Assembly (NCBI GenBank): GCA_037176705.1
Contig: CM073886.1
Location: 5,518,001-5,582,000 of the forward strand
Direction: 5' to 3'
Length of the DNA: 64,000 nt
Source of the DNA: Molossus alvarezi
Lineage: Eukaryota; Chordata; Mammalia; Chiroptera; Molossidae
Below are positions 22,753 to 34,499 of the stretch, piece by piece (the stretch's first letter is position 1; each line of letters opens with the position of its first letter). Position numbers and translations under genes: made by a program. The notes beneath the pieces were generated by a model. It saw only the letters and a program-made list of their open reading frames with translations, did no database searches and was not told the origin of the DNA.

Positions 22753-23820
22753 TGAAAGTGCTTCTGAGAAGAGCCAAGGGGGCAGGGATCTGAAGGAGGA
22801 GGGACAGGGACTGTCGGGAGAATGCGGAGCACTCAGCCCGAGAGCCGAGTCCAGAAGGAAGCTGCAATGAGTGGACTAAAGTTGGTCAAGGATATGACGG
22901 TGACTAGTAAGTGGGCACCAGCACGTCCTTCCTAGGTGGCGCACAGAAGGTGCAGAAGGCCTGGCATTTTGAAGGAGTTGGTCCACTGGGGGAACCAGAG
23001 ACACAGCACCCAGGGAAGAGGGACCAAAAGGCAGTGGAGTCAGACAGGGGAGGGAGCCGTGCAGAGCGGCGAGTCCTTCCCTTTGCTCTCCTTCCACTGA
23101 CCTTCCCCTGGACACTGAGAAAGTCTAAAGATGGTGCAGGGGCTTGGGGTTCCCCAGGGGGAGGCACGCAGCGGTGTGCCCCACACCTCTCGTGTTCTGC
23201 ATCATGCCACGACCATTGCCCTAAGTGGGAAAGACAGAACAAACCGGTGGTCAAGGCGAAAGTCCCAGCTAGGCCTGCACACGGAGAAGGTTCGAGAGCA
23301 ACTTAGCTGAGTGAGGTGGGGAGTGGTCACCTGGGACTGAAGGGAGAAGAAGGCAGAAAACAGTGCCACACGCAACTCTGCCTTGCAGCCATCAATATCT
23401 GCCACTCACTCACAAGGCCTGGTCCCTGCGAACACCTGGCCGCTGTTCCCCAGACACCCGCGCTGTCCCTGAAACCAGAATGCCAGCTCCCAGGGAGGAG
23501 CAGAGGCACCAACAAACAGCTGGCAGGAGCCGTCAGCTGGCCCTCCGTCCCCAGCCCTGCCCCCTGCCAGCAGGGCCAGCTCACAGGCTGCTGCGCCCTC
23601 CGCCCACAGCTGAGACCCCGTGCCCGGGCCCCGCACTGGTGTTTGCCACGGAACCAGCCCTGTTTGCCGGCCCCACTCAGAGGGACCAGAGGGGCTGCAG
23701 GCCGTGGAGGGGTCAGAGGGAAGCCCTCCTCCGGCTCCCGGGCTCCTGCCCAGGCCCCTCTGTCTCTGACTGCTGCTCCGGAGCCCACTGGGTCACACTG
23801 GAAGGTCTTCTCATTTCTCT
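22753..23820. other. Unassigned GC-rich DNA
   Basis: The right flank of the minisatellite ('gggatctgaaggaggaggga') is weakly L2-like. The remainder contains large overlapping frames on both strands without recognisable domains. Confidence 0.3.
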
Positions 23821-23823
23821 CCA

Positions 23824-23962
23824 CAGTGGTTCTGAAGGTGTCATCCTGGGCTCAGCAGCATCGCCTGAGAGCTCATTAGAAATGCAAATTCTCTGGCTCC
23901 ACCCAAGACCCTCTGAAAATAAACCCTGGGGAGAGGCCCAGCAAGCCCCAGGGGTTCATCGG
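23824..23962 (+). mobile_element. MER5A-like hAT-Charlie DNA transposon
   Basis: Starts with 'cagtggttctgaaggtgtca' and continues 'ggctcagcagcatcgcctga', 'gagctcattagaaatgcaaa' and 'ttctctggctccacccaaga', then 'aggcccagcaagcccc'. This is the characteristic MER5A order. The right terminal inverted repeat is lost. Confidence 0.75.
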
Positions 23963-24734
23963 AGGCACAGGAAGAGGGCGCCCACACCCACCCCGTGCAC
24001 GTGTGTGCTGTCCCCCCCACCGCCGGGCTCCGGACTGGTTTCTGCTGCTCTGCCCAACAGTGAAGCATGTGTACTGGACACTGTTTCGCATCCATCCTCG
24101 TGGACCCCGCGAGTCTCTGCAAGGCACTCTTCCACGTGGACTCGCCAGGACAGAGGAGTGCATGCAGACCCGGCAGTGTACCCCACGCCTCCTCCCAGGG
24201 CCCGCCGACTTCCTTCCGCCAGAGAAGGGAAGAACACGCAGGGCCCGCGGTCTTCCCACTCAGGTGGAGCGCTCCGTGCTCTCCTTTTCCACCAGATCTG
24301 AGCGGCGGAAATGGCCTTTGGTTTGGACTTGCATTTCCTTAGGAGTGGAGGAGCCTCTCTTCTCCTGAGCTCCCTTAGCAGGGTGCCTCGGCCTCTCTGT
24401 GTTCAGCAGTCAACACGCATGACCTGTAGAATAACAGAAGAAGGCTGCCCTCCCCTTCTTGGCAGATGGCTCCGTCTCACGAAGGAGCCGGTGGAAGGTT
24501 TGGTGGAGAGCAGGGTGACCAAGTGTGGCGCTTTGCAGGGAGGGCGGGCGCCCAGGGCTAGGACTCGCAGTGCTAAGACTGTGGAAGTCCCGGCTGGGGC
24601 TGTGCTCAGGGCAGCAGACTGACGGGGCCCGGCCCTGGCGCCCAGCACAGGCTCCTTCGACCCCCAGGCCTCTCAGAGAAATGGAGCAGGTGACAGGACT
24701 TGTCCATCTCTCCACCTGGACAGATGGAGGCATC
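23963..24734. other. Unassigned DNA
   Basis: No gene. A patch at about 24505-24620 ('gcagggtgaccaagtgtggc') could be a remnant of a short DNA transposon related to the one at 9917 but lacks its partner end. Confidence 0.3.
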
Positions 24735-24905
24735 TCAGGGGGAGGGGCTGGGTGACAGGAAGAGATCAACCAAAGAACATGTACGCATATATGCATAGCC
24801 CATGGACACAGACCACAGTGGGGGGAGGGGTGGGCAGGGGAACAGTGGGTGGAGTGGGGCAAAGGGGGAGATGGGGACATCTGTAACACTGTCAACAATA
24901 AAAAA
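24735..24905 (+). mobile_element. L1 3' end, strongly 5'-truncated
   Basis: 'agatcaaccaaagaacatgt', 'acgcatatatgcatagccca', 'tggacacagaccacagtggg', a G-rich stretch, then 'acatctgtaacactgtcaac' and 'aataaaaaatgcac'. This is the same 3' UTR as in the large L1 ending at 52985, so the two belong to one or closely related bat L1 subfamilies. Confidence 0.8.
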
Positions 24906-27284
24906 TGCACTGAGTACATTTTAAAGATCTTACTGACTTTATTCAACAGTTCCTGCGTCAGGCAGCATCAGTCCTACAGACAGAAAAGAGATCCAGAGAG
25001 CCGAGCGAGTGAGTTTCGTGGGCAGAAGGGAGCAGGGGCAGGAAGTCGCAGGGACACGCTGTCACCAGGTGTGAACGCACAGGGAAGGTGTGCAGGGAAG
25101 GCCAGGTGGTCCAGGTGGACCGTTCCCCACAGATCCCAGGGAAGGGACTGCTCAGGGGAAGAACGGACGCATGCCCAGTAATGGCTGAACAAGACAGGCA
25201 CGGTGTTCGCCTGTCAGTCACACCTGGGAGCAGGCCATGGGCCAGAACAGGTGTTGGCTCTGCAGCACAGGAAGGTTTGGTATTTAAACTCCTCAGCAAA
25301 GGGGTGCTCTCCTGCTGCTGGCGCCAGACTCCGGGCCTGCGGGCCCCACGCTCTGCACTCCCATGTGGCCACACGACGGACCATAATGCACTGTGACCGG
25401 CCTGAGGCTACAGCCGACTCAACTCCACCAGGGAACGGAACTCGGCACAGGCTTGGCTCCTGGCTCTGCAGACCCACAGCCGCAGCTCTTCCAGGGGGTC
25501 AGGGACCTGGGACCTGACACTGCGGGACACAACCGCAAAGAAAGACCACCTATCGTCCCGTGTGAGTCTTAGAAAGTTCTTTTCCCCAAGATATCCAAAG
25601 GACCCAATTCCCAGCATCCAGTGGGGAAAGGGACACCCCACTTTTACTGATAACAGTACAAGGCAAAAAAACAGGTTGCCTTGCAAGGTCATCTGCTTTG
25701 GGGGACGCAGCGTCGATGAGGCACGTGACCTGACGCATGCTGATCAGGTGACTTCTGATGGGCTGGCTGACTCCAGACTCCATTTCGGGGACCGCCAAGC
25801 TGTAGCTAGGTCTTCGCTTGGTGACATGGGGTTCAGCACTTGGAACCTGTTGTCTTGTTTTAACACTCTCGAGGTGGGAAGAACCAGTGCCCAGAGAGAC
25901 TGGCTGGGTCCCCATGAGAGAGTGGGCGGCTCTATCCAGGGTTCTCACTCTGCTCCCTGACCCAAGGCTGGAAGTGCGGGAGAAACGCATTTTCCTTCTA
26001 GAAGGAGCCCTCCTATTGCCAAACCCTGTGGCCGTGGGGCTGTGTCCATCCGAAGGGGCACGGTTTGCAAATCCACACAGACACGGGAGGGCAAGGCCTG
26101 GCCTGCACCATCCCGGCGCCGGCCATCTCCTACCCTCAGAACAGCCCGAGGGAGGCCGGCTGGGACAGACCCCCTGGCCAGCAAGCCACTGCTCACTATC
26201 GTCACAAGTCACTGCACAGTGGGAGCAGCCAAAGTGCCGGCAGGAGGCCCTGTGAGTGTCCCAGGCAGGGGGCTGCCAGGCAGGAGGGACTCGGCCCCTG
26301 GACCCGCAGAGCCTAGACGGGCGCTTCGTTGAAGCTGTGCTCCCAAGCTGAGGTTCGCGCTCTAAATGCTGGGCCCAACCTTGTGTTTGCAGGGCCCCGG
26401 GGCCCAGCTGTGGGGGTGCGGGGTGTCTTCGGTCAGAAGACTAATGCTCCCGGCCTCGGCTAAGAGAAGACAGAGAGATGATGTCTTGGTGTTCAGTGTA
26501 CTTCCATCCCTTCGAGTGTCCAACCCAAGGGTTAAACACATTTAAATGAAAACAAACAAAAAGCTCAGAGCAGTGAGCTGCAGAGATGGGGCAGGGGCGG
26601 GTTGACCGACACCAGGACTTGGGACGAGAGGAAGCGCAGAGAGTCGGACTCGGTTAGTGACCCACTGCCAGCCGGCGAGCCCGGCCCGAGACAAGCCCAC
26701 TCCCAAGGATGGTTGCTGCTCAGTCCCACTGATAAACCTGAATGAACTGTCCTGACGGGGGACCTGCTATCAATTAAACAAATAATAGGCTGATAAAATG
26801 GCTATGGTGACAAAAATGAGCGCATTCGTTCAGAAGCTTCATAAACACGTTCCGCATGGTCCAGGCTCAGGTCTCCTGACGGTCACAGTCACAGGACACA
26901 GGGACAGCAGGCCCTCTGAGCCTGCAGCACGCACACCGCTCACCCAGACCCCAGGCTCCACACTCGCCCACCTCCCGGATCACAGCCACCCGCTGCCAGG
27001 CAGCCTGCCGAGGCCCAAAAGGCCACGGGCGCAGCCACTGGGGCAGTGCAGAGTCAGGGTCCAGGTCAGAGTGTGTTAGGCGGAAATGCTGTCTGACCGA
27101 CAGGTGACGCATTGCTCCGAGGTGGGCTCACCCGAGACGCAGGCTGGTACGTGAGCCATCATCTCAAGTATTTGTCTGCAATGAGAAGTACAGTCGTGGA
27201 CACAAGTCCATGGCCAGCACATTCTTTGCCACAGAGAAAGCCACGTGGGAAGACAAATGAGAATCAAAAGTTTGCCAATTAAAA
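24906..27284. other. Unassigned DNA, no gene seen
   Basis: About 2.4 kb without recognisable repeat or exon. Long frames (for example 25550-26212 minus) overlap others on both strands and show no family resemblance. Confidence 0.3.
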
Positions 27285-27293
27285 ATAAAACTA

Positions 27294-27506
27294 GCCCTGC
27301 CCAGCCAGTGTGGCACAGGGCACTGAACATCGTCCCATGGACGGAGAGGTCCCGGTTCGATTCCTGGTCAGAGCACATGCCCGGGTTGGGGGCTCGATGC
27401 CCAGTGGGGGGTGTGCAGGAGGCAGCTGATCAATGTCTCTCTCTCATCGATGTTTCTCTGTCCCTTCCTCTCTCTTTAAAAATCAAAAACTCTTTAAAAG
27501 AATAAA
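27294..27506 (+). mobile_element. VES: VES SINE, plus strand, short form
   Basis: Head 'agccctgcccagccagtgtg', B box 'cccggttcgattcctgg', body 'atcgatgtttctctgtccct', tail 'aaaaatcaaaaactctttaa'. AATAAAACT copies at both ends look like a short TSD. Confidence 0.93.
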
Positions 27507-27515
27507 TAAATAAAA

Positions 27516-29134
27516 CTGAACAAATGAGTTGGATCACCTCACATGAGGTAGCTGAGCCCCAAGACCTCTGGCTTCTCAGCCAGCTGCTGCAGCCACCCCA
27601 GTCTCTGGAGAAGGGGTGCCCCCAGCAAGTCACCCTTGGTGCTGACAGGCTGTGGGCCGAAGCCCAAACCTTTCGGCCTCCCTTCTAGAGCCAAAGCCAA
27701 CTCCAACACCAGCGCCTTCTTGCCCAGCCCTCCCCTCGTTTACCTTGACCTCGGCTGGTAGAAGACAGAGCCGCGCCCCTGCAGTCCCCCCCTGAGGAGC
27801 ACACTGCAGACTGAGCGACTGACAGCCTCCCCCGGGCAGCTCCTTCGGGGTCCTCAGCTTCTGAACCAAGGCCTCTTCTTGGGTGGCCCTGGCCAGTGAT
27901 GGAGCAAGGTGGTGGTACAAGGGCCTGGCCCTTTCTGCCCAGGGCCGGCCTCCTGTGGTGGGAAACCAGCAGCCCCCTGGGTCTGCAAGGAAGTCATGGC
28001 CACTCTGACCCCATTGCGGCGTCCTGCGGAGCCCGGCCTGCCACAGTACTCCAGGTCAGAGGTCAGCGCGTGCGGCCACGGCCCAGTCCCGGCCTGGGGC
28101 CTGGTGCATGCAGTGTCCTGCCCTCAGCCACGCCTGTGAGCTCACGCTGGGTCTGCAGCTGCCTTGCGCTCTGTCCAGCACTTGCAGCAGAGGCCTGCAA
28201 GGCCTCCCATGGTGGCCAATAGCTGGTCCTCGACGGAAACAAGCTTGCCGGGCGCTGCCCAGCTCTGATGGCAAAGACTGAAGTGACGGAAAAGGGGTCT
28301 CTTCCTACGGTCCAGACTCATGCCTGAGACACCCACTCTGGGCCTCACTTTCTGTGTGTCCTCTCTGGCTCATAACTGGTCTCGGACGCCCCTGGAGTGG
28401 GTACGGGAACCACAGTGCAGAGTATGGAGCCTGAAAGGTGGGAACGTCACAGGCAGGTCTACGCCGCCCATCCTGGGCGGCGGCCACGGCCTGCCTGAGG
28501 AAGCCACACCAGCGGTACCACCACGCCTGGTGTGTGTCTGGGCCGAGAGGGCCTCACCAGCTTTGACCGTGACCCTGGAAACCAGGAGGCAAGGCTACTG
28601 TGACCCAGCCAACGCCCACCACCTTGGGGAGCAGCACTGATTTTCCTTTGGGAAACCACCCTGTCCCACTCATAACTGTGTCCCACTCATAGCAGGGGCT
28701 ACCCCACCTCTGGAGGCAGGGGGGCCTGGCCCTCAGCCTGACCAGTCTGAGCGCCCCGCCCCTCCTGCCCTAATCGGACGGGGGATGAGCATGAACCCAG
28801 CCGGCCTTGGACCGGAGCTGTTAGAGAAGAGTTTCTCTGTCACCCTGTGAGCGGCCGATGGCCGACCTGGTGCTTCCGGGGCCATCTTGCCACCCGCAGA
28901 AGAGCCGGCCTGAGGGTGAGGCCAGCACTGAGGAAGCAGAGTCCAGGGTCGGAGGACGATTCCCATGGATGTCACTGCAGCACCTGCACTCTTCAGTTCC
29001 ATGAGCCCACAGGTGAACCCCGTTGCCGTGGGGTTTTCTGTCACTTGCACCATAAAGATCTGACTTACACGAGGACGACCCCCAGACCATGTCCTCATGA
29101 CTCACCAGCTGTTCCAGAGAAGAGGGCAGCTCCT
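27516..29134. other. Unassigned GC-rich DNA
   Basis: No confident gene or repeat. Overlapping frames on both strands without recognisable domains. Confidence 0.3.
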
Positions 29135-29495
29135 GGAGAGGGGCGGGGCGGGGCCGGGCGGCGGGATGGGTCGGTGAAGTGTGCGGGGACCGGGGGCGGG
29201 GCGGGGCGATGAAAGGGGCGGGGCCGGGCGGCGGGATGGGTCGGTGAAGTGTGCGGGGGGGGGGGGGGGGGGCGGGGCGGGGGGCGGGGCGGGGCGCCGT
29301 CGGGGCGGGGCCGGGGCGGGGCGGGGGGCGGGGCGGGGCGCCGTCGGGGCGGGGCCGGGCGGTGAAAGGGGCGGGGCGCGGCGCCGTCGGGGCGGGGCCG
29401 GGGCGGGGCGGGGCCGGGGCGGGGCGGGGCCGGGCGGTGAAAGGGGCGGGGCGCGGCGCCGTCGGGGCGGGGCCGGGGCGGGGCGGGGCCGCTGG
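29135..29495 (+). repeat. GC-box / G-tract tandem array
   Basis: Degenerate tandem repeat built from GGGGCGGGGC, GGGCCGGGCGG and GCCGTCGGGGCGGGG. A 70-bp unit (GGGCCGGGCGGCGGGATGGG) starts at 29151 and 29221. CCGTCGGGG recurs at 29297, 29341, 29384 and 29459. A run of about 16 G lies near 29256-29271. The plus strand carries dozens of G tracts of three to five, so G-quadruplex formation is likely, and each GGGGCGGGG is an Sp1-type GC box. The long minus-strand frames rich in Pro, Ala and Arg are composition artefacts. Confidence 0.9.
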
Positions 29496-29534
29496 CCCCT
29501 CTGCATCCCCAGGGGCGGGAGCAGCAGTGCGGAC

Positions 29535-29550
29535 CTCCGGTGAGTGGGTC
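29535..29550 (+). promoter_or_regulatory. Donor-like splice site next to the GC-box array
   Basis: CTCCGGTGAGTG fits a 5' splice-site consensus with GT at 29540. It lies about 45 bp downstream of the GC-box array, so a noncoding first exon is possible. No matching downstream exon was identified. Confidence 0.2.
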
Positions 29551-29769
29551 TGACGAGCCTAGAGCAGGTGTTTTTTCAGCTGCTGCGAAGCAACTCCGTC
29601 CGTCATGAAACAGCCTGAAGTTATTTCCCAACCTCAAAGCAGAGCAACCAGGGGATTTTATTAAACATATTTAGTCTATAATCCAGCATCTTAGGAGCTG
29701 CCTCTCCTCAGGCAGAACTCGCGTTTCCTCCCAGACTTTGAAAATAAGATGAAAACACCCGTATGCAGA

Positions 29770-29890
29770 CCCAAAGCAGCCCGCTGGAAGGCCCCCTCCC
29801 ACCCCGCGCGGCGACACTCGCCGGCCCCTCCCGGCCCGCTGCGCCCTGGCCGAGCGCTTCCGCCCGCCGTGGCCAAACCACGTCAATCTG
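29770..29890. promoter_or_regulatory. Small CpG-rich patch
   Basis: CpG-dense stretch ('accccgcgcggcgacactcg', 'gagcgcttccgcccgccgtg') next to AT-rich DNA. It is shorter than a typical CpG-island promoter, but its position 270 bp from the GC-box array is notable. Confidence 0.35.
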
Positions 29891-30559
29891 CACAGCTGAG
29901 CAAACGGTTGAAATGCAACACAAAGTTACACTGTTTATATTTTCATTTCTTATTAGACCTTAGTAATGACTCCTTATTGAACTGCAGCTTAAATGGCTCA
30001 AGACGGATGGTAACAGAACATCTAATTGTTTGCTTGTCTAACTCTCTCAGCCCTAATTAAATATTGCTTTTCACGGAGCAGCTCACACAGGGATGTGTCC
30101 CCGTCACTGCGGAGAGCGCGGGCACTGAGGCAGAATTCAGATGAGCCGGCTCCCACCCTAGTCCGGCCTCTGCAGCGTGGGGAGCAGCGCCCCCTGGAGG
30201 GAGAGTTGGGAAGCCTCGGGAACAGCTTTCGGAGATGGTCCCGACCAGTCGTCAGAGAGGCGGGCGGTGATGGAAAGGTGAGTCACTGAGGACAGGTGGC
30301 CTTGCGGGGTCTCCTGGGGAAGGTGAGGTCCTTGGCGTCAGTAGCTGGAGTTGGAGCCATGGCCGACTCCTCTCGTGCTCTCACCCCCGCTCAGCAGCAT
30401 CACAGTCCAGACTCCTCATCACCTCCCAGCCGTCATCCCGGTCAGGCCACCACCCCCTCGCCCCCAGGTCACTGCACTTACCCCGCGTCACCACACGTCC
30501 CCCAGCGCACGCAGAACCAAGCAGAGGTCTGACAGCGGCCTCCACCCTGTGTCCCTCTG
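29891..30559. other. Unassigned DNA
   Basis: AT-rich 29910-30070, then GC-rich. No gene or clear repeat. Confidence 0.3.
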
Positions 30560-30773
30560 ACCTTAACGGCTAGCACCCTGCCCTTTCCTGACTCGCTCCA
30601 CTGACCTCAGCATCTCCTGAACACTCTTCACATGCCCCTTCTCGACAGGTGGCTCACCGCCAGCCCTCGGCTGGGATCTGTCCCCCCGGGAAGTCTGCAC
30701 GGCTCCTCCCTCACTCCCTCACTCCCTCATGCCTCCTCCACTCAGTGTCACTCTCAGGGGCCGCTATCCACCC
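30560..30773 (+). mobile_element. L2 LINE 3' region, left part
   Basis: 'gaacactcttcacatgcccc' and 'cccatttaaaattgcaacta' are L2 3' landmarks. The element is split by the VES that follows and resumes at 31012. Confidence 0.75.
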
Positions 30774-30792
30774 CATTTAAAATTGCAACTAC

Positions 30793-30992
30793 GCCCAGCC
30801 ACTGTGGCTCAGTGGGTTGACCATCATACCATGGACTGAAAGGTCCCAGTTCGATTCCTGGTCAGGGCACATGCCAGAGTTTCAGGCTTGATCCCCAGTG
30901 GGGGCATGCAGGAGGCAGCCGATCAATGTTTCTCTCTCACATCAATGTTTCTATCTCTCTTCTTTAAAAAAATCAACAACAACAACAAAAAA
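30793..30992 (+). mobile_element. VES: VES SINE, plus strand, short form
   Basis: Head 'gcccagccactgtggctcag', B box 'cccagttcgattcctgg', body 'catcaatgtttctatctctc', tail 'aaaatcaacaacaacaacaa'. A 19-bp TSD with one mismatch, CATTTAAAATTKCAACTAC, lies at 30774-30792 and 30993-31011, taken from the host L2. Confidence 0.97.
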
Positions 30993-31011
30993 CATTTAAA
31001 ATTTCAACTAC

Positions 31012-31260
31012 CCCTAACTATCTTCCATCTCTGTCTTATTTATTTCCATAACTCTCACTCCTGGGACATACATTTTCGCTCACTTATTTATTCCGTGTAT
31101 TGTTCATCTCCCCCTTCTGTATTTTAATGTTAGCTCCAGGAGGGCAAGAATTTTTCTGTTGGTTTCACTGCTGAATCCCCAGGATCTAGAAAAATGCCCG
31201 GTACTAAGTAGCGTGCAAATATTTTTTGAATGAATGAATCAGCAAATGAATGAATGGAAA
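31012..31260 (+). mobile_element. L2 LINE 3' end, right part
   Basis: Continues the L2: 'tgttcatctcccccttctgt', 'atgttagctccaggagggca', 'tttcactgctgaatccccag' and a terminal 'ttttttgaatgaatgaatca'. This is one of the best preserved L2 3' ends in the window. Confidence 0.85.
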
Positions 31261-32329
31261 CGTGCTTAAATGAGGGAGTAGCCAGCCATTCCGTTCTGGC
31301 CCTGAAGTCTGATGGCCAGGCTCTACTCTCGACCAGAGCCTAGATGCACTTGTACCTTGCATTCTAAGGTTCTTGGCATTAGAGACGTTTTCCGTGGGAA
31401 CTAGAGATGCAGAGTGAGCTCCAGCGCTCAGACGGAGCCCAGCCTTCCAGTCACGGAAGCTGACTGAAGCCTAGAGCAAAATGGTGAGGAGCTCAGACCT
31501 GAGCTCAGGAAGGGCCCTGGTTCACAGCACAAGAAGAGGCAGCTTGACTCAAGGAGCTTCCCTGGAGGCATCAAAAATGTGGGGCCACTCAGTGCTTGGC
31601 TAACGCATCGCTGTGAACACCCACAGACTTTGTGAGCGCTGCGATCCTGGGAATGATTTAGGAGAAACCGAAAGAGGAAGAGAGACTGTCAAGACTGTCC
31701 CCCTTGTACAGGACCTTCATACAGAAGAGCACAGTCATGCAGTGCGGGTAGATGGCCCAGACATGGCAAGGCCTCGGGGGTGATATGGCACAGACTTCCT
31801 CTTCCCAGACTCTCAACCAGCTTCTCAGAATGAGCCGGACTCAGTCCACAAGCCAGGCCACCCACAGAGTGGTGCTTCTCATCAAAGAATCCACCCCCAG
31901 CTGTCCGCCCGCAGGGGCATGTGCTCACTGATGGCCAGGCACACCCCAACTTGGGGAGCGAGGACTGGGACAGTTGCCAGACGCCAGTCAGCTCGTGTGC
32001 ACAGTCCTGGGGCCCGGGGGCCGAAGTCACACAGCCCAGCTCCAGCACCGAAATGGTTGACAGTCATCCTTCTCCAAAGCCCTCGGGAAGGGGGCTCCAC
32101 GTCACACCTGTCACCAGGTCCAGGGTCCCAAACCTTTTGCAAAAAAGTAGCTGTTTTCATGAGCCTTCACATTTGAGAACGTCATTCCGCTCCACCTAAC
32201 ATGTATTTATTCATCAAGTTTCCAAGGCATGAACATTTCGATAGGTGTGTGGAACAGCCACCAGAAATGTCCCAGTTTGTACTGTCCTTCATCCTCCTTG
32301 CCATTCCGTACCTATCAGCATTTCACCTG
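31261..32329. other. Unassigned DNA
   Basis: No gene or clear repeat. Frames overlap on both strands. Confidence 0.3.
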
Positions 32330-32830
32330 CTCTGAGGATCGCCCGACCTCCCAGACAATTGACTATTTGATTTATCTTTTCAAAGTTCTGGTTCTTGATC
32401 GAATTAATCAATTCCACTGACTTTTTGCCTTGTGATTAATGTATGTTCTTATTTCTTCCCCTCACTTTTATTTTGCTGATCATTTTCCAGCTTCTTGTTT
32501 TGAATTTTTAATAATATTATTCTCAATCTTTCAACATTTCAGCATATTTATTTGAATAACAGCTTTAGACTATGGATTTCACAAAGAATTACATTAGCCG
32601 TGGCCAGGCTGTGTTTTGTACAGGGGTCTCGTCATCTTCAGCGTCTGAATAGTCTACCTTTTCAGTATTGATTTCACCTTTTACAGAAGTTATTTTTATT
32701 TTGTTTGATTTCCAAGAGGCTATAATTTATCTTAATTTAGGCATCCTCTTGCTATTGATGCAATCAGGAAATACGGTTTGTTAAATTTTAATTGGGGGGA
32801 TTTGTTGTGGGTTTTCTAACCTGGTACATA
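32330..32830 (-). mobile_element. Diverged L1 ORF2 fragment, antisense (tentative)
   Basis: AT-rich sequence with 'tcaaagttctggttcttgat' and 'cgaattaatcaattccactg', recalling the antisense L1 ORF2 region in which a 'tcaaagaaccagcttttggt' -like phrase occurs. No frame preserved. Confidence 0.4.
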
Positions 32831-33505
32831 CATTGCATCGATCCAGATAGGTTAGGTTGCAGTAACTAACAGACAACCAGGAAAGTCTCTGTGCTTAAAC
32901 AGTAGAGGTTCCTTGCTCACCTCCATGTTCACAGTAGTAAACTGGGAGTTCTCGCCGCGGCCATGCAGGGACCCAGGTTGACGGCAGCTATCTGGACACA
33001 GGCTTCTGTGATCACAGAGGCAGAGAAGAGAGTCTGGCTCTAAGCTTTGTCTGTGCCCATTTCACTGGCCAAAGGAAATTCAGATGCCTGCGTTCAACAG
33101 AACACGAATGTCTCATCCTCCAAAGGGAGGAACACAGTATTGTGAAGAAACGTTCCACTGCACGCATTCAACAGATGTTTGTAAAGGACTGTGGAGGCGC
33201 CCTACTCTGGAGCAAGGACCCTGGCCTGCAGGGTTGGTGGTGTCCTGCCTCCCATTTCCACTTCCAGGGGCGGGAAAACTTACGTTCTCTGGTACTGGTG
33301 CTACCCTGTCTCCTTCCCCTCCTTCCCATCTGTGAGGAAGGCCAAGAGGGCCTCAGAAACATGTGCCTTGATGATGCTGAGCATCTGAACCCACACCAGC
33401 AGTTGCCAACTTCCAGATCACCCATATGCAGAAAAAAGAAATCGGCTCATGTTGTAGAAGCCACTGAGATGGGCTTCTTGCTGCCTGTACCTGGAAGCAT
33501 CTCTG
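32831..33505. other. Unassigned DNA with an old-repeat-like patch
   Basis: The patch at 32930-33090 ('gccatgcagggacccaggtt', 'ggcttctgtgatcacagagg') resembles an old interspersed repeat that I cannot name. No gene seen. Confidence 0.3.
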
Positions 33506-33509
33506 AGCG

Positions 33510-34395
33510 ATGAAAGACTTCAGCCTGTAACAGTGTAGGCAGTTCCCATGTGCAGTGCGTAACAGTCCTGCAAGAGTATTTTGTTGTGAGACAATAGAAC
33601 GGTAGACACGTTGGTCTCTGTCCCTGGCTCCAGCACAGAGCTCCTGAAACCCTGCAATCTCCTGGGGGACAAGAGCACTGGGGGCACTTTCTGTTCCAAT
33701 TCTTGGTCTTTGACCCCAATTCCTGACAGAGCTCCTAAGTCTCCTGAAATTTCCTGGGTGACAGCAGTGTCCTGTGTTCTAATGTGGTGACTGTGGTGGC
33801 CAGAAAGACCAAGCCAGGAGTAGAAGCTTGGAGCTTGGAGCCCTACTCCCTCCGCCACATCCTCCAGACAGGGGATCATGCCCAGGTGAGGAAGCCCCTA
33901 TAAAATCCCAGTAATATGGGTTTTGGAGAGCATTCAGGTTGGTGAGCCCATCCACGTCCTGCAAGGGGGACTCACCCCAACTCCAAAGAAACAGAAGCAC
34001 TCAGGGTCCTCCCAGACCTCACCCGCTGTGTCTCTTCATCTGGCTGTTCATCTGAATGCTTATCACACCCTTTAATAAACCGGCCAACAGTCTCCCTGAG
34101 CTCTATGAGCCGCTCCCGCAATTAATCAACTCCAACGGGAGGTCATGGGAACCTCCGACTTGCAACCCAGGCGAACAGAAGTTGTAGGTAACCTGGGGAC
34201 CTACCACTTGTGATTGGTACCTGAAGTAGGGGGCAGTTTCATGGGACTGAGCCCTTAACATGTGGGGTCTGTGCTAACTCCAGTTAATGTCAGTATTGAA
34301 TAGAATTATAGGACACCCAGCTAGCATCACAGAATTGCTTGGTGAGGGGGGAAAAACAAACAAATAATAAAATCTATACACCTGGTGTCAATTCC
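33510..34395 (+). mobile_element. Solo LTR of an endogenous retrovirus, degenerate
   Basis: LTR-like order of elements: a TATA-type 'cccctataaaatcccagtaa' at 33894, a 'ggttggtgagcccatccacg' stretch, 'cctttaataaaccggccaac' with AATAAA at about 34074, 'ctctatgagccgctcccgca', 'aacctccgacttgcaaccca', 'tgaagtagggggcagtttca', 'tgggactgagcccttaacat' and 'ttataggacacccagctagc'. These are familiar landmarks of an old mammalian ERV LTR, but I cannot name the subfamily. No viral gene is attached. Confidence 0.65.
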
Positions 34396-34499
34396 GGCAA
34401 AGAAGCTGGCTGTGGTTTTGATAATGAGAGGTCTTGTTGAATCTGAGATCAATTTGGGAAGTATTGCCTTCTTAACAATATTGCTGTCCAATCCATGAG

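Noticed and set aside
21764..22870. 368-codon plus-strand ORF and similar frames on both strands
   Set aside because: Entirely explained by the 33/37-bp repeat. Three or more overlapping frames on both strands are open over the same DNA.
25550..26212. 220-codon minus-strand ORF
   Set aside because: No recognisable domain. It overlaps plus-strand frames of similar length and has no splice signals that I could pair.
29095..29637. Pro/Ala/Arg-rich minus-strand ORFs and Gly/Arg-rich plus-strand ORFs
   Set aside because: Products of extreme GC-box composition. They overlap completely and have no recognisable domain.
33510..34395. Provirus with internal genes
   Set aside because: Only LTR-like sequence is present. 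No gag, pol or env-like frame adjoins it.
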